A stretch of DNA of 14,822 nt. Source: Treponema sp. (GTDB taxonomy: Bacteria > Spirochaetota > Spirochaetia > Treponematales > Breznakiellaceae). Made by a program: the position numbers and the translations under genes. The notes under the pieces were generated by a model. That model saw only the letters and a program-made list of their open reading frames with translations. It searched no databases and was not told where the DNA came from. This document shows, piece after piece, positions 1-6,402 of this stretch; the first letter of the stretch is position 1, and every line of letters starts with the position of its first letter. The DNA lies in NCBI GenBank assembly GCA_031271075.1, contig JAISWN010000390.1, positions 1-14,822 of the forward strand, in the 5' to 3' direction.

Positions 1-44
1 TCCTCTCCGAGCAGCGGCAGTAACTGGGCTATCGATGGCATCAT
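1..44 (-). CDS. 5' fragment of repeated ORF (probable IS/transposase gene), runs off the left end
   Basis: ATG at 44-42 is followed by a second ATG and then codons reading MMPSIAQLLPLLGE before the window ends. A GGAGG ribosome binding site lies 8 nt upstream and a TTGACA-17-TATACT promoter lies farther upstream, so this is a well-formed gene start. An identical start exists at the other end of the window. A multi-copy gene with its own promoter is most simply a transposase, but 14 residues do not identify a family. Other multi-copy genes cannot be excluded. Confidence 0.6.
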   Translation of the reverse strand, partial: MMPSIAQLLPLLGE

Positions 45-69
45 ACTACAAACCTCCGGTGTTTTTTGC

Positions 70-98
70 AGTATATCATCAAATCAAAGGCTTGTCAA
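70..98 (-). promoter_or_regulatory. Sigma70-type promoter of the left repeated ORF
   Basis: On the minus strand, TTGACA (98-93) and TATACT (75-70) are separated by 17 nt. This is a perfect -35, a 5/6 -10 and optimal spacing, placed 26 nt upstream of the ATG at 44. It points out of the window. Confidence 0.75.
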
Positions 99-121
99 AT
101 CTAAGTTAGTGCATATGGTCA

Positions 122-708
122 TACGTCCCCGTCCCTACGGCGGGGGAGGTTCCGGTGAAGGCGTTTACCGGCAGGCGGGACGTGGACGTTTCCGTGGAGC
201 CGCCGGTTCCTGTTACGGACCTTGACCTGACCCGCTACCTGGCCGGGCCGGTAACGGGGGGTACGCCGGGGAAGGCGGTGGAGGGGGTGCAGTATCGGGG
301 GTGGGTCGCGTGGTTTGATGAGAACCAGGCCCCGGTGGTTGGGCTTTTCGAGGCCGGCACGTCCTATACAATGAGGCGAAAAAGCTCGACCCCAATTCTT
401 ACCCCGATTTTTGCGCCGCGGGCTTCGGCGGCGGCGTGTCTGTCAATTACCGGGAGGGCGGCCGGTTCTTCAAGACGGCGGGCAGTATTGGCGGCAATGG
501 GAGCGATAACACCGCAGATCATGGCAAGCAGGTCTTTGTCCTAATCAACTACAATGCGGGTACTGGTGCTTACACCTACAGGGTACGCAACGATGCGTTG
601 ACAGAGTCGTTGTCTGTGGGTGATGATAAGTCGGCCGTGTTGAACGACACATTGTGGGATGGTGGGAACCCGGATGATCCGGACAAGTGGATTAATCCTG
701 GTCCTTAG
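122..708 (+). pseudogene. Frameshifted, 5'-truncated remnant of a surface-type repeat-domain protein
   Basis: One reading frame is open from the repeat junction (about 122) to about 370. It includes stretches such as VEGVQYRGWVAWFDENQAP and FEAGTSYT. That pattern, an aromatic/Trp strand followed by an 'AGT-Y-T' strand, is reminiscent from memory of beta-sandwich repeats in treponeme secreted or surface proteins. After about 370 that frame becomes low-quality, and the sensible protein continues in the next frame (from YNEAKKLDPNSY through GFGGGVSVNYREGGRFFKT to WINPGP), ending at TAG 706-708. A one-base loss near 370 explains the switch. No convincing start exists: a GTG at 155 follows a G-rich stretch, but the frame is open back into the repeat. 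The stop codon overlaps the first bases of the 707-748 direct repeat, so the 3' end may also be truncated. A sequencing error or programmed frameshift is possible but less likely. Confidence 0.6.
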
Positions 709-748
709 TTTCTGTCGAATCAAAGGTTCGCCAACAACCGCTTAAAAA
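707..748. repeat. Dispersed direct repeat, copy 1 (42 bp)
   Basis: 707-748 matches 4452-4493 at 40 of 42 positions (differences at 720 and 730) in the same orientation. It contains a small hairpin, CGAATC-AAA-GGTTCG (716-730, one G:T pair). Its 3' A-run supplies the U-tract of the minus-strand terminator beside it. The two copies bracket the luxS and restriction-modification unit. Confidence 0.9.
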
Positions 749-785
749 AGGCAAAATGCGTCAGACTTTAGTCTGCGCATTTTGC
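744..785 (-). terminator. Rho-independent terminator for the R-M/luxS unit
   Basis: On the minus strand a 15 bp stem (785-771 pairing with 766-751, one bulged base at 761, TAAA loop at 770-767) is followed directly by a C and six U (749-744). It lies about 160 bp downstream of the luxS stop with no gene between. The plus strand has no T-run after the hairpin, so it should act mainly on minus-strand transcripts. Confidence 0.85.
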
Positions 786-819
786 AGGACTTGCAAGCTA
801 GCCACAGGCTGGCAGAGAA

Positions 820-849
820 CCAACCGGATTCTTGCCAACCGGATTCTCG
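820..849. repeat. Tandem 15 bp duplication
   Basis: CCAACCGGATTCTTG (820-834) is followed at once by CCAACCGGATTCTCG (835-849), with one mismatch. It lies in the non-coding gap between terminator and luxS. The gap also holds a small hairpin at about 798-814 (GCTAGCC/GGCTGGC). No gene is seen in 786-945. Confidence 0.8.
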
Positions 850-945
850 AACAAATCTATTACCCAAGTTCGTGAAGCTCGTGTGGTTCGTTCGTGGTCA
901 CTAAAAATCCTACGCGTTTATCCTGGCAAGATCCCGCCGGGCCGG

Positions 946-1422
946 TTATGCCGGGTAGTTTAAATTCTCCGGCTTGGGGTTCCGGACAACCGCGGCCCAG
1001 CGGCGGCATTCCCACTTGGCCATGTCCAGGTTTTGCTCGGACCAGTTGCCGCATTCCGCCGGGGCGGCGCCGGGGATGGGGCCGCTGAAGGATTCTATCC
1101 AGTCCAGCATTTCCCGGAGTACCGGGAGGATATCCCCGCTCGCCAGATCCCCCTCAAAGATAACGTAAAAGCCGGTACGGCAGCCCATGGGGCCGAAGTA
1201 CACGGTCCGGGGCGCCCATTCCCTGTGGGAACGGAGAAAAGTCGCCCCCAGGTGTTCAATGGTATGCAGGGCGGGGTTGTCTATCACCGGTTCCCTGTTG
1301 GGTTCCCTGAAACGGAGATCGAAGGTGCTCAGAACGGTGGGACCGAAGCTGTCTTTGCGGGAAACGTAGACCCCCGGCTTTAAGCGCAGATGATCAACCT
1401 GAAAACTCGTGATTTTTTCCAT
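946..1422 (-). CDS. luxS: S-ribosylhomocysteine lyase LuxS
   Basis: LuxS is a cytoplasmic metalloenzyme that cleaves S-ribosylhomocysteine to homocysteine and DPD, the precursor of autoinducer-2; it recycles the S-adenosylhomocysteine left by methylation. The 158-residue protein has the usual family length and starts with the typical ITSFQVDH segment. The zinc/active-site motif HTIEHLGATFLR gives His53 and His57 as ligands and Glu56 as catalytic base. GPMGCRTGF carries the catalytic cysteine (Cys81), and CGN near 124-126 supplies the third zinc ligand (Cys124). All key residues are present. AAGGAG at 1435-1430 lies 7 nt before the ATG. Base composition resembles the chromosomal operon rather than the AT-rich R-M genes just upstream. 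The 103 bp gap after the R-M B gene shows no clear terminator or promoter, so co-transcription is plausible. Identification is very secure. Confidence 0.97.
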   Translation of the reverse strand: MEKITSFQVDHLRLKPGVYVSRKDSFGPTVLSTFDLRFREPNREPVIDNPALHTIEHLGATFLRSHREWAPRTVYFGPMGCRTGFYVIFEGDLASGDILPVLREMLDWIESFSGPIPGAAPAECGNWSEQNLDMAKWECRRWAAVVRNPKPENLNYPA

Positions 1423-1525
1423 AACGTACTCCTTTTACTGTTTAATCCTGCGTCCAATTCCGGCATGGCGGAATAGCCGTATGGGGCCGTTCCAAAACGC
1501 CGGATTTTACAACAGGCTCCTGGTA

Positions 1526-2542
1526 TCATATCTTTTCTGAATATGGTAACCTTTTTATATAATTTTCCATAAACCGCCAATCGGGCTCACCGTTTTTGTC
1601 CGCCGGTAATGAGATGTATGTTTCAATATACTTTTCAATAGAGACTTTTCTGCCATAAGTATATCTATGTCTTTCCATGTTAAGAATTACCGCAAGAAAT
1701 AAATACCGATAGATATTTTCTTTGTTTTTGTCTTTTAATTTTAACGAGTACGCGCTGTCACCCAGGTAACTGTCTTCATTTTGCACATTCACGCAGCCGG
1801 AAGTACCGCTGCGGGCAACGCTCAGAAACGGCGCGGTAACAAAACTATGTTTTTTATCATTTTTCAATTCAGAATTCATGTATCCAATAATTCCGTTGTT
1901 TATTTCACCGCTCTGAACGCAGGGTATAAGGCCGGGATAATTATCGATTTCTGTTTTTGTTATTCCCTTTCCCCTTTTATAAATAAAGAGGCTTTCCAGC
2001 TTAAACTTCTTCCAGTTTTCCGTGTCCAATGGCATGTTTTCACGGTGGACATTGGTACTAAGCAATGAATAGTCGATTTTATAATTTTCAAGCCAGTCCG
2101 GCAGTTCATCATGATCCGGGACCATCAATGAATCAAAAGAATAGTTCGCCTCACGCCCGAAGGCTGAAAATCTGAATTTGTTTGATTCGATGCAATGGCA
2201 ATAGTATAATTTAGCGGTTAAAGGTATCGGCATCCTGGGTTTTAATACTTTTACATTCTGCCCTGTGTAAAATGGTTCCTGCTGCACAAAAGAAGAAAGA
2301 ACGCTCCCGCCCATGGCGACAGTTATGAGTCCCGCTTCAAAAGGTTTTTTATTATCAAGTTCAAGAATCCTGGCGGAAACACCGCAGTTCTTATTGCTCC
2401 GGTTTACAAAGTTGTAGCCCCCTGTATCGCTTTCATCGCAGAGGGAACATTTATTCAAGTCTAACTGGCTGCCGTATCTAATGGAAAAAATTTCATTCAA
2501 CCGTTTCATACCCTTTGCCTTTAAGAAATTGATACGCGACAT
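1526..2542 (-). CDS. BcgI-like restriction-modification specificity (B/S) subunit
   Basis: This is a 338-residue DNA-recognition subunit, inferred to direct the A subunit to a bipartite target. Two target-recognition halves are visible. The first (about 12-150) begins MKRLNEIFSIRYGSQ and contains TVAMGGSVLSS and FYTGQNVKVLKP. The second (about 177-338) begins FKLESLFIYKRGKGI and contains LSVARSGTSGCVNVQ and YLGDSAYSLKL. These resemble Methylase_S repeats of type I and BcgI-type S subunits. From memory BcgI B is about 340 residues, close to this. The gene overlaps the end of the A gene by 50 nt. The start at 2542 has AAGGTG 7 nt upstream. A second start at 2509, with AAAGG 8 nt upstream, would give 327 residues and cannot be excluded. 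The coding sequence is clearly AT-rich compared with its neighbours, suggesting horizontal acquisition. The recognition sequence cannot be read from the protein. Confidence 0.85.
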   Translation of the reverse strand: MSRINFLKAKGMKRLNEIFSIRYGSQLDLNKCSLCDESDTGGYNFVNRSNKNCGVSARILELDNKKPFEAGLITVAMGGSVLSSFVQQEPFYTGQNVKVLKPRMPIPLTAKLYYCHCIESNKFRFSAFGREANYSFDSLMVPDHDELPDWLENYKIDYSLLSTNVHRENMPLDTENWKKFKLESLFIYKRGKGITKTEIDNYPGLIPCVQSGEINNGIIGYMNSELKNDKKHSFVTAPFLSVARSGTSGCVNVQNEDSYLGDSAYSLKLKDKNKENIYRYLFLAVILNMERHRYTYGRKVSIEKYIETYISLPADKNGEPDWRFMENYIKRLPYSEKI

Positions 2543-4367
2543 ATTCTTTCACCTTTCGCTCAAAATCACCAGTCTTGAGTTTAGAATAATCGGTTTCCAA
2601 ATACGCTTCAGCGCACCATTCGTCATTATGGGTTACAACGCGCTTTGCGGACAGTCCCGCTTTGACATCCCGCTCTTTGTATAAAGACAGCCATTCGTTT
2701 TTTATCGCTTCCCATCTGCCGAAGGCATCTACACGCCCCAGTTTTTTGCGTTTCACAAAACCATCGTCACGGTAATAGCCGAAAAAGGTTTGCTTCCCAC
2801 TAGGATGCGGGACATTTGCCGTCCAAACCATAACGCAGGGCGGGACAGCCGCGCCGGGATTAAAAATTTCTGTCGGCATACTAAAAACGGCTTCAAGTGT
2901 GTGCTTTTTCAGAAGGTTTTCGCGGGTGCCCCGGCAAGTTGTCCCTAAAGCGCAATTCATGGGCACCACCACAACGCCAACTCCCCTTGTTACCAGTACT
3001 GAAAGAAGCGTTTCTACAAACTCCAATTCATTGTGGTCAATCTGTGAATACGGCGGATTGAGAAGGCCGATATCGATGTTCTTTTCTCGTAGTTTTTTCA
3101 AAATATTTTCATTAAAACAACTTCCGTAATGGATGTTACTTTTTCCGTCACGGCGAACAATCATATTGGCAATACATATAGCGTAAATATTGGGGTCCGC
3201 CTCTACCCCGTAAAGTCCGTTTTGACTGATTGCGGTAATTTCCTCTGGATTGGCGCCTTTCATCATTTTGCTCATCGCGGTTACGAGAAAACCACCCGAA
3301 CCCGCGCATATATCAACCACCCTGCTGTTTTTATTTAATCCGCTGACCTCACACATAAAATCCGTCAGATGCTGGGGGGTAAGAACAATACCAAGCGCCT
3401 TCCCGTCATCGCCATTTGAAAACTTGATAAATTCCTGATAGAATTCGCCCAATGCGTCAATGGAAGAATCGGAATGATTCATCATTGGTTTTATTTTCAT
3501 ATCCAGTTCTTGTATGTACCAACGCAGTGAATTATCCGTGGGCATTGTTGTTGTTTGAAAATGATGGAGGGACGCGACATCATTAAAAGTATTCAACATA
3601 CTTTCTATTCTATCCGGCGCTACCTTTGTCTTTTTTAATACTCTTGTGATTGCGGAACGCAGAGTCGCTATCAAAGATTCAAGTGATGCGGCGTGTATGT
3701 ATTCAGATACAAAACTTTCATCTTGAAGCGCGATGAGAATACCCGCGATAAACAGAGGTTTATTGTTTGCCGTAACTTTTGCCACCCGCAGTTTATCGCT
3801 CATGTCAATAGCGGTTCTGCGAATATCCTCAATTGAATACGCGATAGATATTTTTTCACTTTTTATATATTTTAAATAATTGGCAGGTTCCAGTATAATA
3901 TTGACGTTTTGAAATTCCTCATAGGTATCATGCCCTTTCTTCCAATAAAAGGTACTTACTTTTAAGTTTTCTTTTTTCGTGCCGCTTACGGCGAGGGCCG
4001 CAACATTGTAAAATTCTTTTAAAAATTTCGTATAATATAAAACACCATCCACCGCGTAAGATTTTGGCCTATCAAGTGACTCGGAAACATGATATTTATT
4101 TGACTTTTTGCATTCCACGGCAAGAATGGTATTTGCGTTGTTATTAAAGGTAATGATAAATTCAGGTTTTGCCTTACCGCTGCCCCCTTGTGAGTAATCG
4201 TCCAACGAACATACGGCGGGCTTGCCTCCGGCTTTTCTGAGTAGTTTTTCCAGTTTGTCAATTTGCGCGACATCGCCTTGCGGGAAAACATGCCCAAAGG
4301 CATTTTCGCCAAGGGCACAGCGCATTTCCCGCAAAACAATAGATCCCGTAAACTGTTCAACAGCCAT
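2493..4367 (-). CDS. BcgI-like fused endonuclease / N6-adenine methyltransferase (A subunit)
   Basis: This is a 624-residue bifunctional restriction-modification subunit. The N-terminal region carries a PD-(D/E)XK-type nuclease signature: Pro68-Glu69 in KPEFIITF, then Glu85-Cys-Lys87 in ILAVECKK. A helical region follows. From about 305 comes an N6-adenine methyltransferase domain of the HsdM/BcgI class: TPQHLTDFM at about 330-338, SAM-binding motif VVDICAGSGGFL (350-361) and catalytic motif NPPY (437-440). Nuclease plus methylase in one chain with a separate specificity protein is the BcgI architecture (type IIB/IIG, usually cutting on both sides of the site); remembered BcgI A is near 640 residues. 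All signature residues seen look intact. ATG at 4367 has a weak AAGGG 6 nt upstream. The gene is AT-rich against the GC-rich operon, implying transfer. Its methylation reaction yields S-adenosylhomocysteine, which the flanking mtnN and luxS products remove. Confidence 0.9.
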   Translation of the reverse strand: MAVEQFTGSIVLREMRCALGENAFGHVFPQGDVAQIDKLEKLLRKAGGKPAVCSLDDYSQGGSGKAKPEFIITFNNNANTILAVECKKSNKYHVSESLDRPKSYAVDGVLYYTKFLKEFYNVAALAVSGTKKENLKVSTFYWKKGHDTYEEFQNVNIILEPANYLKYIKSEKISIAYSIEDIRRTAIDMSDKLRVAKVTANNKPLFIAGILIALQDESFVSEYIHAASLESLIATLRSAITRVLKKTKVAPDRIESMLNTFNDVASLHHFQTTTMPTDNSLRWYIQELDMKIKPMMNHSDSSIDALGEFYQEFIKFSNGDDGKALGIVLTPQHLTDFMCEVSGLNKNSRVVDICAGSGGFLVTAMSKMMKGANPEEITAISQNGLYGVEADPNIYAICIANMIVRRDGKSNIHYGSCFNENILKKLREKNIDIGLLNPPYSQIDHNELEFVETLLSVLVTRGVGVVVVPMNCALGTTCRGTRENLLKKHTLEAVFSMPTEIFNPGAAVPPCVMVWTANVPHPSGKQTFFGYYRDDGFVKRKKLGRVDAFGRWEAIKNEWLSLYKERDVKAGLSAKRVVTHNDEWCAEAYLETDYSKLKTGDFERKVKEYVAYQFLKGKGYETVE

Positions 4368-4384
4368 ACATAACCCTTGTTTGT

Positions 4385-4413
4385 ATCATAATTGAAACAT
4401 CAAATAGTTGCAA
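4385..4413 (-). promoter_or_regulatory. Candidate promoter of the R-M genes
   Basis: On the minus strand TTGCAA (4413-4408) and TATGAT (4390-4385) are separated by exactly 17 nt (4/6 and 5/6 matches to consensus). Predicted transcription would begin near 4378, only about 11 nt before the ATG at 4367, giving a very short leader. The region is AT-rich, so chance matches are possible. Confidence 0.45.
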
Positions 4414-4435
4414 GAGGACACAAGCGTATATTAGA

Positions 4436-4493
4436 GTTGTTCGGAAACTTCAGTTTCTGTCGAACCAAAGGTTCTCCAACAACCGCTTAAAAA
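4436..4493. repeat. Dispersed direct repeat, copy 2, with cloverleaf-like inverted repeats
   Basis: 4452-4493 matches copy 1 at 707-748 (40/42). This copy extends left into a structured element. Outer arms GTTGTT (4436-4441) and AACAAC (4478-4483) enclose hairpin GAAAC-TTCA-GTTTC (4444-4457) and hairpin GAACC-AAA-GGTTC (4462-4474). The left part is missing from copy 1, which may be truncated. It occupies the gap between mtnN and the R-M genes. Confidence 0.8.
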
Positions 4494-4519
4494 TTGTCCT
4501 GCGGGCCTTACCGGGCAGG
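4489..4519 (-). terminator. Probable terminator after mtnN
   Basis: On the minus strand an imperfect hairpin (outer stem CCTGC/GCAGG at 4519-4498 with an internal loop) is followed by ACAA and five U (4493-4489). It sits 9 nt past the mtnN stop, where the long operon ends. The stem is short, so strength is uncertain. The U-tract belongs to the dispersed repeat, as at the 744-785 terminator. Confidence 0.45.
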
Positions 4520-4527
4520 CAGGCGGC

Positions 4528-5238
4528 TTACCAGTTCCGGACTATCCGGCGGACTATTTCCGAAGAGTGTTTTGCCGCGATGGGGAGGAAATCTACCGAT
4601 GTCATGGGGGACTCCGTGCCGGCGATATCCGAAAGGGATCGGATAATAAGGCTGGGGACCTGAAAGAGGGAACAGGTATGGGCAATAGCGGCGCTTTCCA
4701 TCTCCACCGCCCGTACCTCCGGAAAGGTTTGGCGGACTTGGGCGATCTTTTCAGGGTCGTGCATGAAGATGTCGCCGGAAGCGATAAGGCCCCGGACATG
4801 GTTAAAATCGCCGGGCAGAAGGCCCTCGGCTTTAAGCTCGTCCACGGCTTTTTCGGCCATGCCTACCAGGGAATCGGGAACCTGAAAGACCGGGGGCTGT
4901 CCGGGGATCTGTCCGGGGCTGTAGTTAAAAGCGGTAAGGTCCACGTCGTGGTAGACCAGCCCGGTGGAGAGAATCGCGTCCCCGAATGTAAGGGCAGGAT
5001 CGATGCCGCCGGCGGAGCCGGTGTTGATCACCAGATGGGGATTGAAGCGGCTGATGAGGATGGCGCAGCCCGCCGCGGCGTTTACCTTGCCGATACCGCA
5101 GCGCAGGAGGACTACGTTCTTTCCCTCCAGGGCGCCGGCGTGAAATTCAAAACCGCCGGTATTGCTTGTTTCCGGGTTTTCCATTGCCGCCTTGAGGAGG
5201 CTTATCTCTTCTTCCATGGCGCCGATTATACCTAACAT
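4528..5238 (-). CDS. mtnN: 5'-methylthioadenosine/S-adenosylhomocysteine nucleosidase
   Basis: MtnN (Pfs) is a cytoplasmic nucleosidase that removes adenine from S-adenosylhomocysteine, methylthioadenosine and 5'-deoxyadenosine; the product S-ribosylhomocysteine is the LuxS substrate. The 236-residue protein has the full family layout: GIIGAMEEE at the N-terminus (catalytic Glu11, E. coli Glu12), CGIGKVNAA (47-55), INTGSAGG (71-78), VEMES with Glu181 (E. coli Glu174) and RSLSDIAG with catalytic Asp204 (E. coli Asp197). It starts at ATG 5238, 9 nt after the diguanylate cyclase stop, with only a weak AGGAT upstream, so it is likely translated from the operon message. It is the last gene of the long minus-strand cluster. 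The next gene downstream is the R-M A subunit, with luxS beyond it. Confidence 0.97.
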   Translation of the reverse strand: MLGIIGAMEEEISLLKAAMENPETSNTGGFEFHAGALEGKNVVLLRCGIGKVNAAAGCAILISRFNPHLVINTGSAGGIDPALTFGDAILSTGLVYHDVDLTAFNYSPGQIPGQPPVFQVPDSLVGMAEKAVDELKAEGLLPGDFNHVRGLIASGDIFMHDPEKIAQVRQTFPEVRAVEMESAAIAHTCSLFQVPSLIIRSLSDIAGTESPMTSVDFLPIAAKHSSEIVRRIVRNW

Positions 5239-5247
5239 GCCGCAATC

Positions 5248-6402
5248 CTATCCTGTTTCTGTTTTGTTTTCCCTCCGGCAGATCCCTTCGGAACTCCAGA
5301 TGGTACTGCGGTTGCGGCCCCGTTCTTTTGAAAGGTAGAGGGCCTCGTCCGCCCGGAGAATTATCCCTTCCGCGTCAAGGGTATTGTCTTTATCGAAAGT
5401 GTAGATTCCCAGGCTGATGGTTACCTGCGGCAGGGAAGGCTCCCAGGGAACACTCATGGCCGCTACGGCCTTCCGCAGCCGTTCCGACACAACCCAGGAA
5501 ACATCCTGGCCGGAATTGGGAAGCAGTACGGTGAATTCTTCCCCCCCAAACCGGGAGGGTATGTCCTCATTCCGGACATTCTTTTTGATCGTTAAAGCCA
5601 GGGTTTCCAGCACCTTGTCCCCCACAAGATGCCCGTAGGAATCGTTGAATTTCTTGAATTTATCCACATCCATCACGATCACCGAAGAGGGGTATTTTCC
5701 CCGTTTGGTCCGGGCTATCTCCTCGTTCAGACGGTATACAAAGAAACCGTGATTGAAAAGGCCGGTTTTTGTATCCCGCAGGGAATGTTCGTAATGAAGG
5801 TGGTTTTTGATCGCCTGGGATACGAAAGCCAAAAGCTGCTCGATAAACAACAGTTCTTTTTCACTGTAACTCCCGGCAAGCAGCTTGCGGCCCATCAGGA
5901 TAATGCCGTAAAGCCCGAAGGGGCCCAGGATGGGAACAACGATTTCCGGTTTCATTTTTTTAAAGGGTCTGAGGGCCTCTTTGTCTTTAAGCTCACAGGC
6001 AAATACATCATAGTTAATCGGCTGAGGAAACTGCCGGAAAAAAGGTTCAAAAGGAGCGATGCTGTGTATTTTGAATCCCAGATCCGCCAGTTGGTAATTC
6101 TGGTAGCCCTTAATGGTAATTTCGTCCCGGTTCTGAATCGGCTTCCAGAGAAAGGCGATAAAAGAAGGCAGAAAATGATCCGAAATCTGATGAACCGTGG
6201 CGTCCATAATCTCGTCGATAGAGGTATGGTTGAATATATCCAGCGCGCCGGAGAGCAGGTTCTTGTAAGCGCGAATTTCATTGTTCAGGGCGTCAATGTG
6301 GCTGAATACGCCGATCTGCCGCAGCAGGGAATAGTTTTCCGCAATTTTGGGAGCTGAAAGAAAATCGTCGGAATTTTGAATGGGGTTATCTTGTTCGTTC
6401 AT
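5248..6402 (-). CDS. GAF-GGDEF diguanylate cyclase
   Basis: This 384-residue soluble protein is predicted to make cyclic di-GMP from two GTP. Residues about 50-200 look like a GAF-type sensor (SIDEIMDATVHQISDHF at the start, VVPILGPFGLYGIILMGRK in the core). Residues about 205-370 form the GGDEF domain: DTKTGLFNHGFF, metal/GTP region MDVDKFKKFNDSYGH (Asp245), signature GGEEF at 286-290 and the late VTISLGI and ADEALYLSKERGRN motifs. An RxxD inhibitory site (Arg277-Asp280) lies five residues before the signature, so product feedback is expected. No membrane segment is seen. The start codon shares one base with the upstream stop (TGATG), indicating translational coupling. What the GAF domain senses is unknown. 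Confidence 0.93.
   Translation of the reverse strand: MNEQDNPIQNSDDFLSAPKIAENYSLLRQIGVFSHIDALNNEIRAYKNLLSGALDIFNHTSIDEIMDATVHQISDHFLPSFIAFLWKPIQNRDEITIKGYQNYQLADLGFKIHSIAPFEPFFRQFPQPINYDVFACELKDKEALRPFKKMKPEIVVPILGPFGLYGIILMGRKLLAGSYSEKELLFIEQLLAFVSQAIKNHLHYEHSLRDTKTGLFNHGFFVYRLNEEIARTKRGKYPSSVIVMDVDKFKKFNDSYGHLVGDKVLETLALTIKKNVRNEDIPSRFGGEEFTVLLPNSGQDVSWVVSERLRKAVAAMSVPWEPSLPQVTISLGIYTFDKDNTLDAEGIILRADEALYLSKERGRNRSTIWSSEGICRRENKTETG

Larger units (their letters stand above)
1..119. repeat. Terminal inverted repeat, left copy (119 bp)
   Basis: Bases 1-119 are the exact reverse complement of 14704-14822; the match stops at 120 versus 14703. The copy contains, reading leftward on the minus strand, a consensus-like promoter (98-70), a GGAGG ribosome binding site (57-53) and the first 14 codons of an ORF starting at 44. 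Two identical outward-facing copies imply a multi-copy element such as an insertion sequence. The mirror-symmetric ends also fit an assembly that stopped one k-mer into a genomic repeat. The flank beyond the repeat falls inside a broken gene, consistent with insertion. Confidence 0.95.

Noticed and set aside
865..905. Short GTTCGT/GTGGTT-like repeats considered as a CRISPR or iteron array
   Set aside because: The units are only 5-7 bp, irregular and without spacers of constant length. They look like low-complexity intergenic sequence.
1440..1500. ATTCCG/CGGAAT hairpin between R-M B and luxS as a terminator
   Set aside because: The stem is only 6 bp and no T-run follows on either strand.
4567..6357. 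Long plus-strand open frames opposite mtnN and the diguanylate cyclase
   Set aside because: They are antisense to two genes with unmistakable family motifs, and their proteins show no recognisable domains. High GC in the opposite strand explains the open frames.
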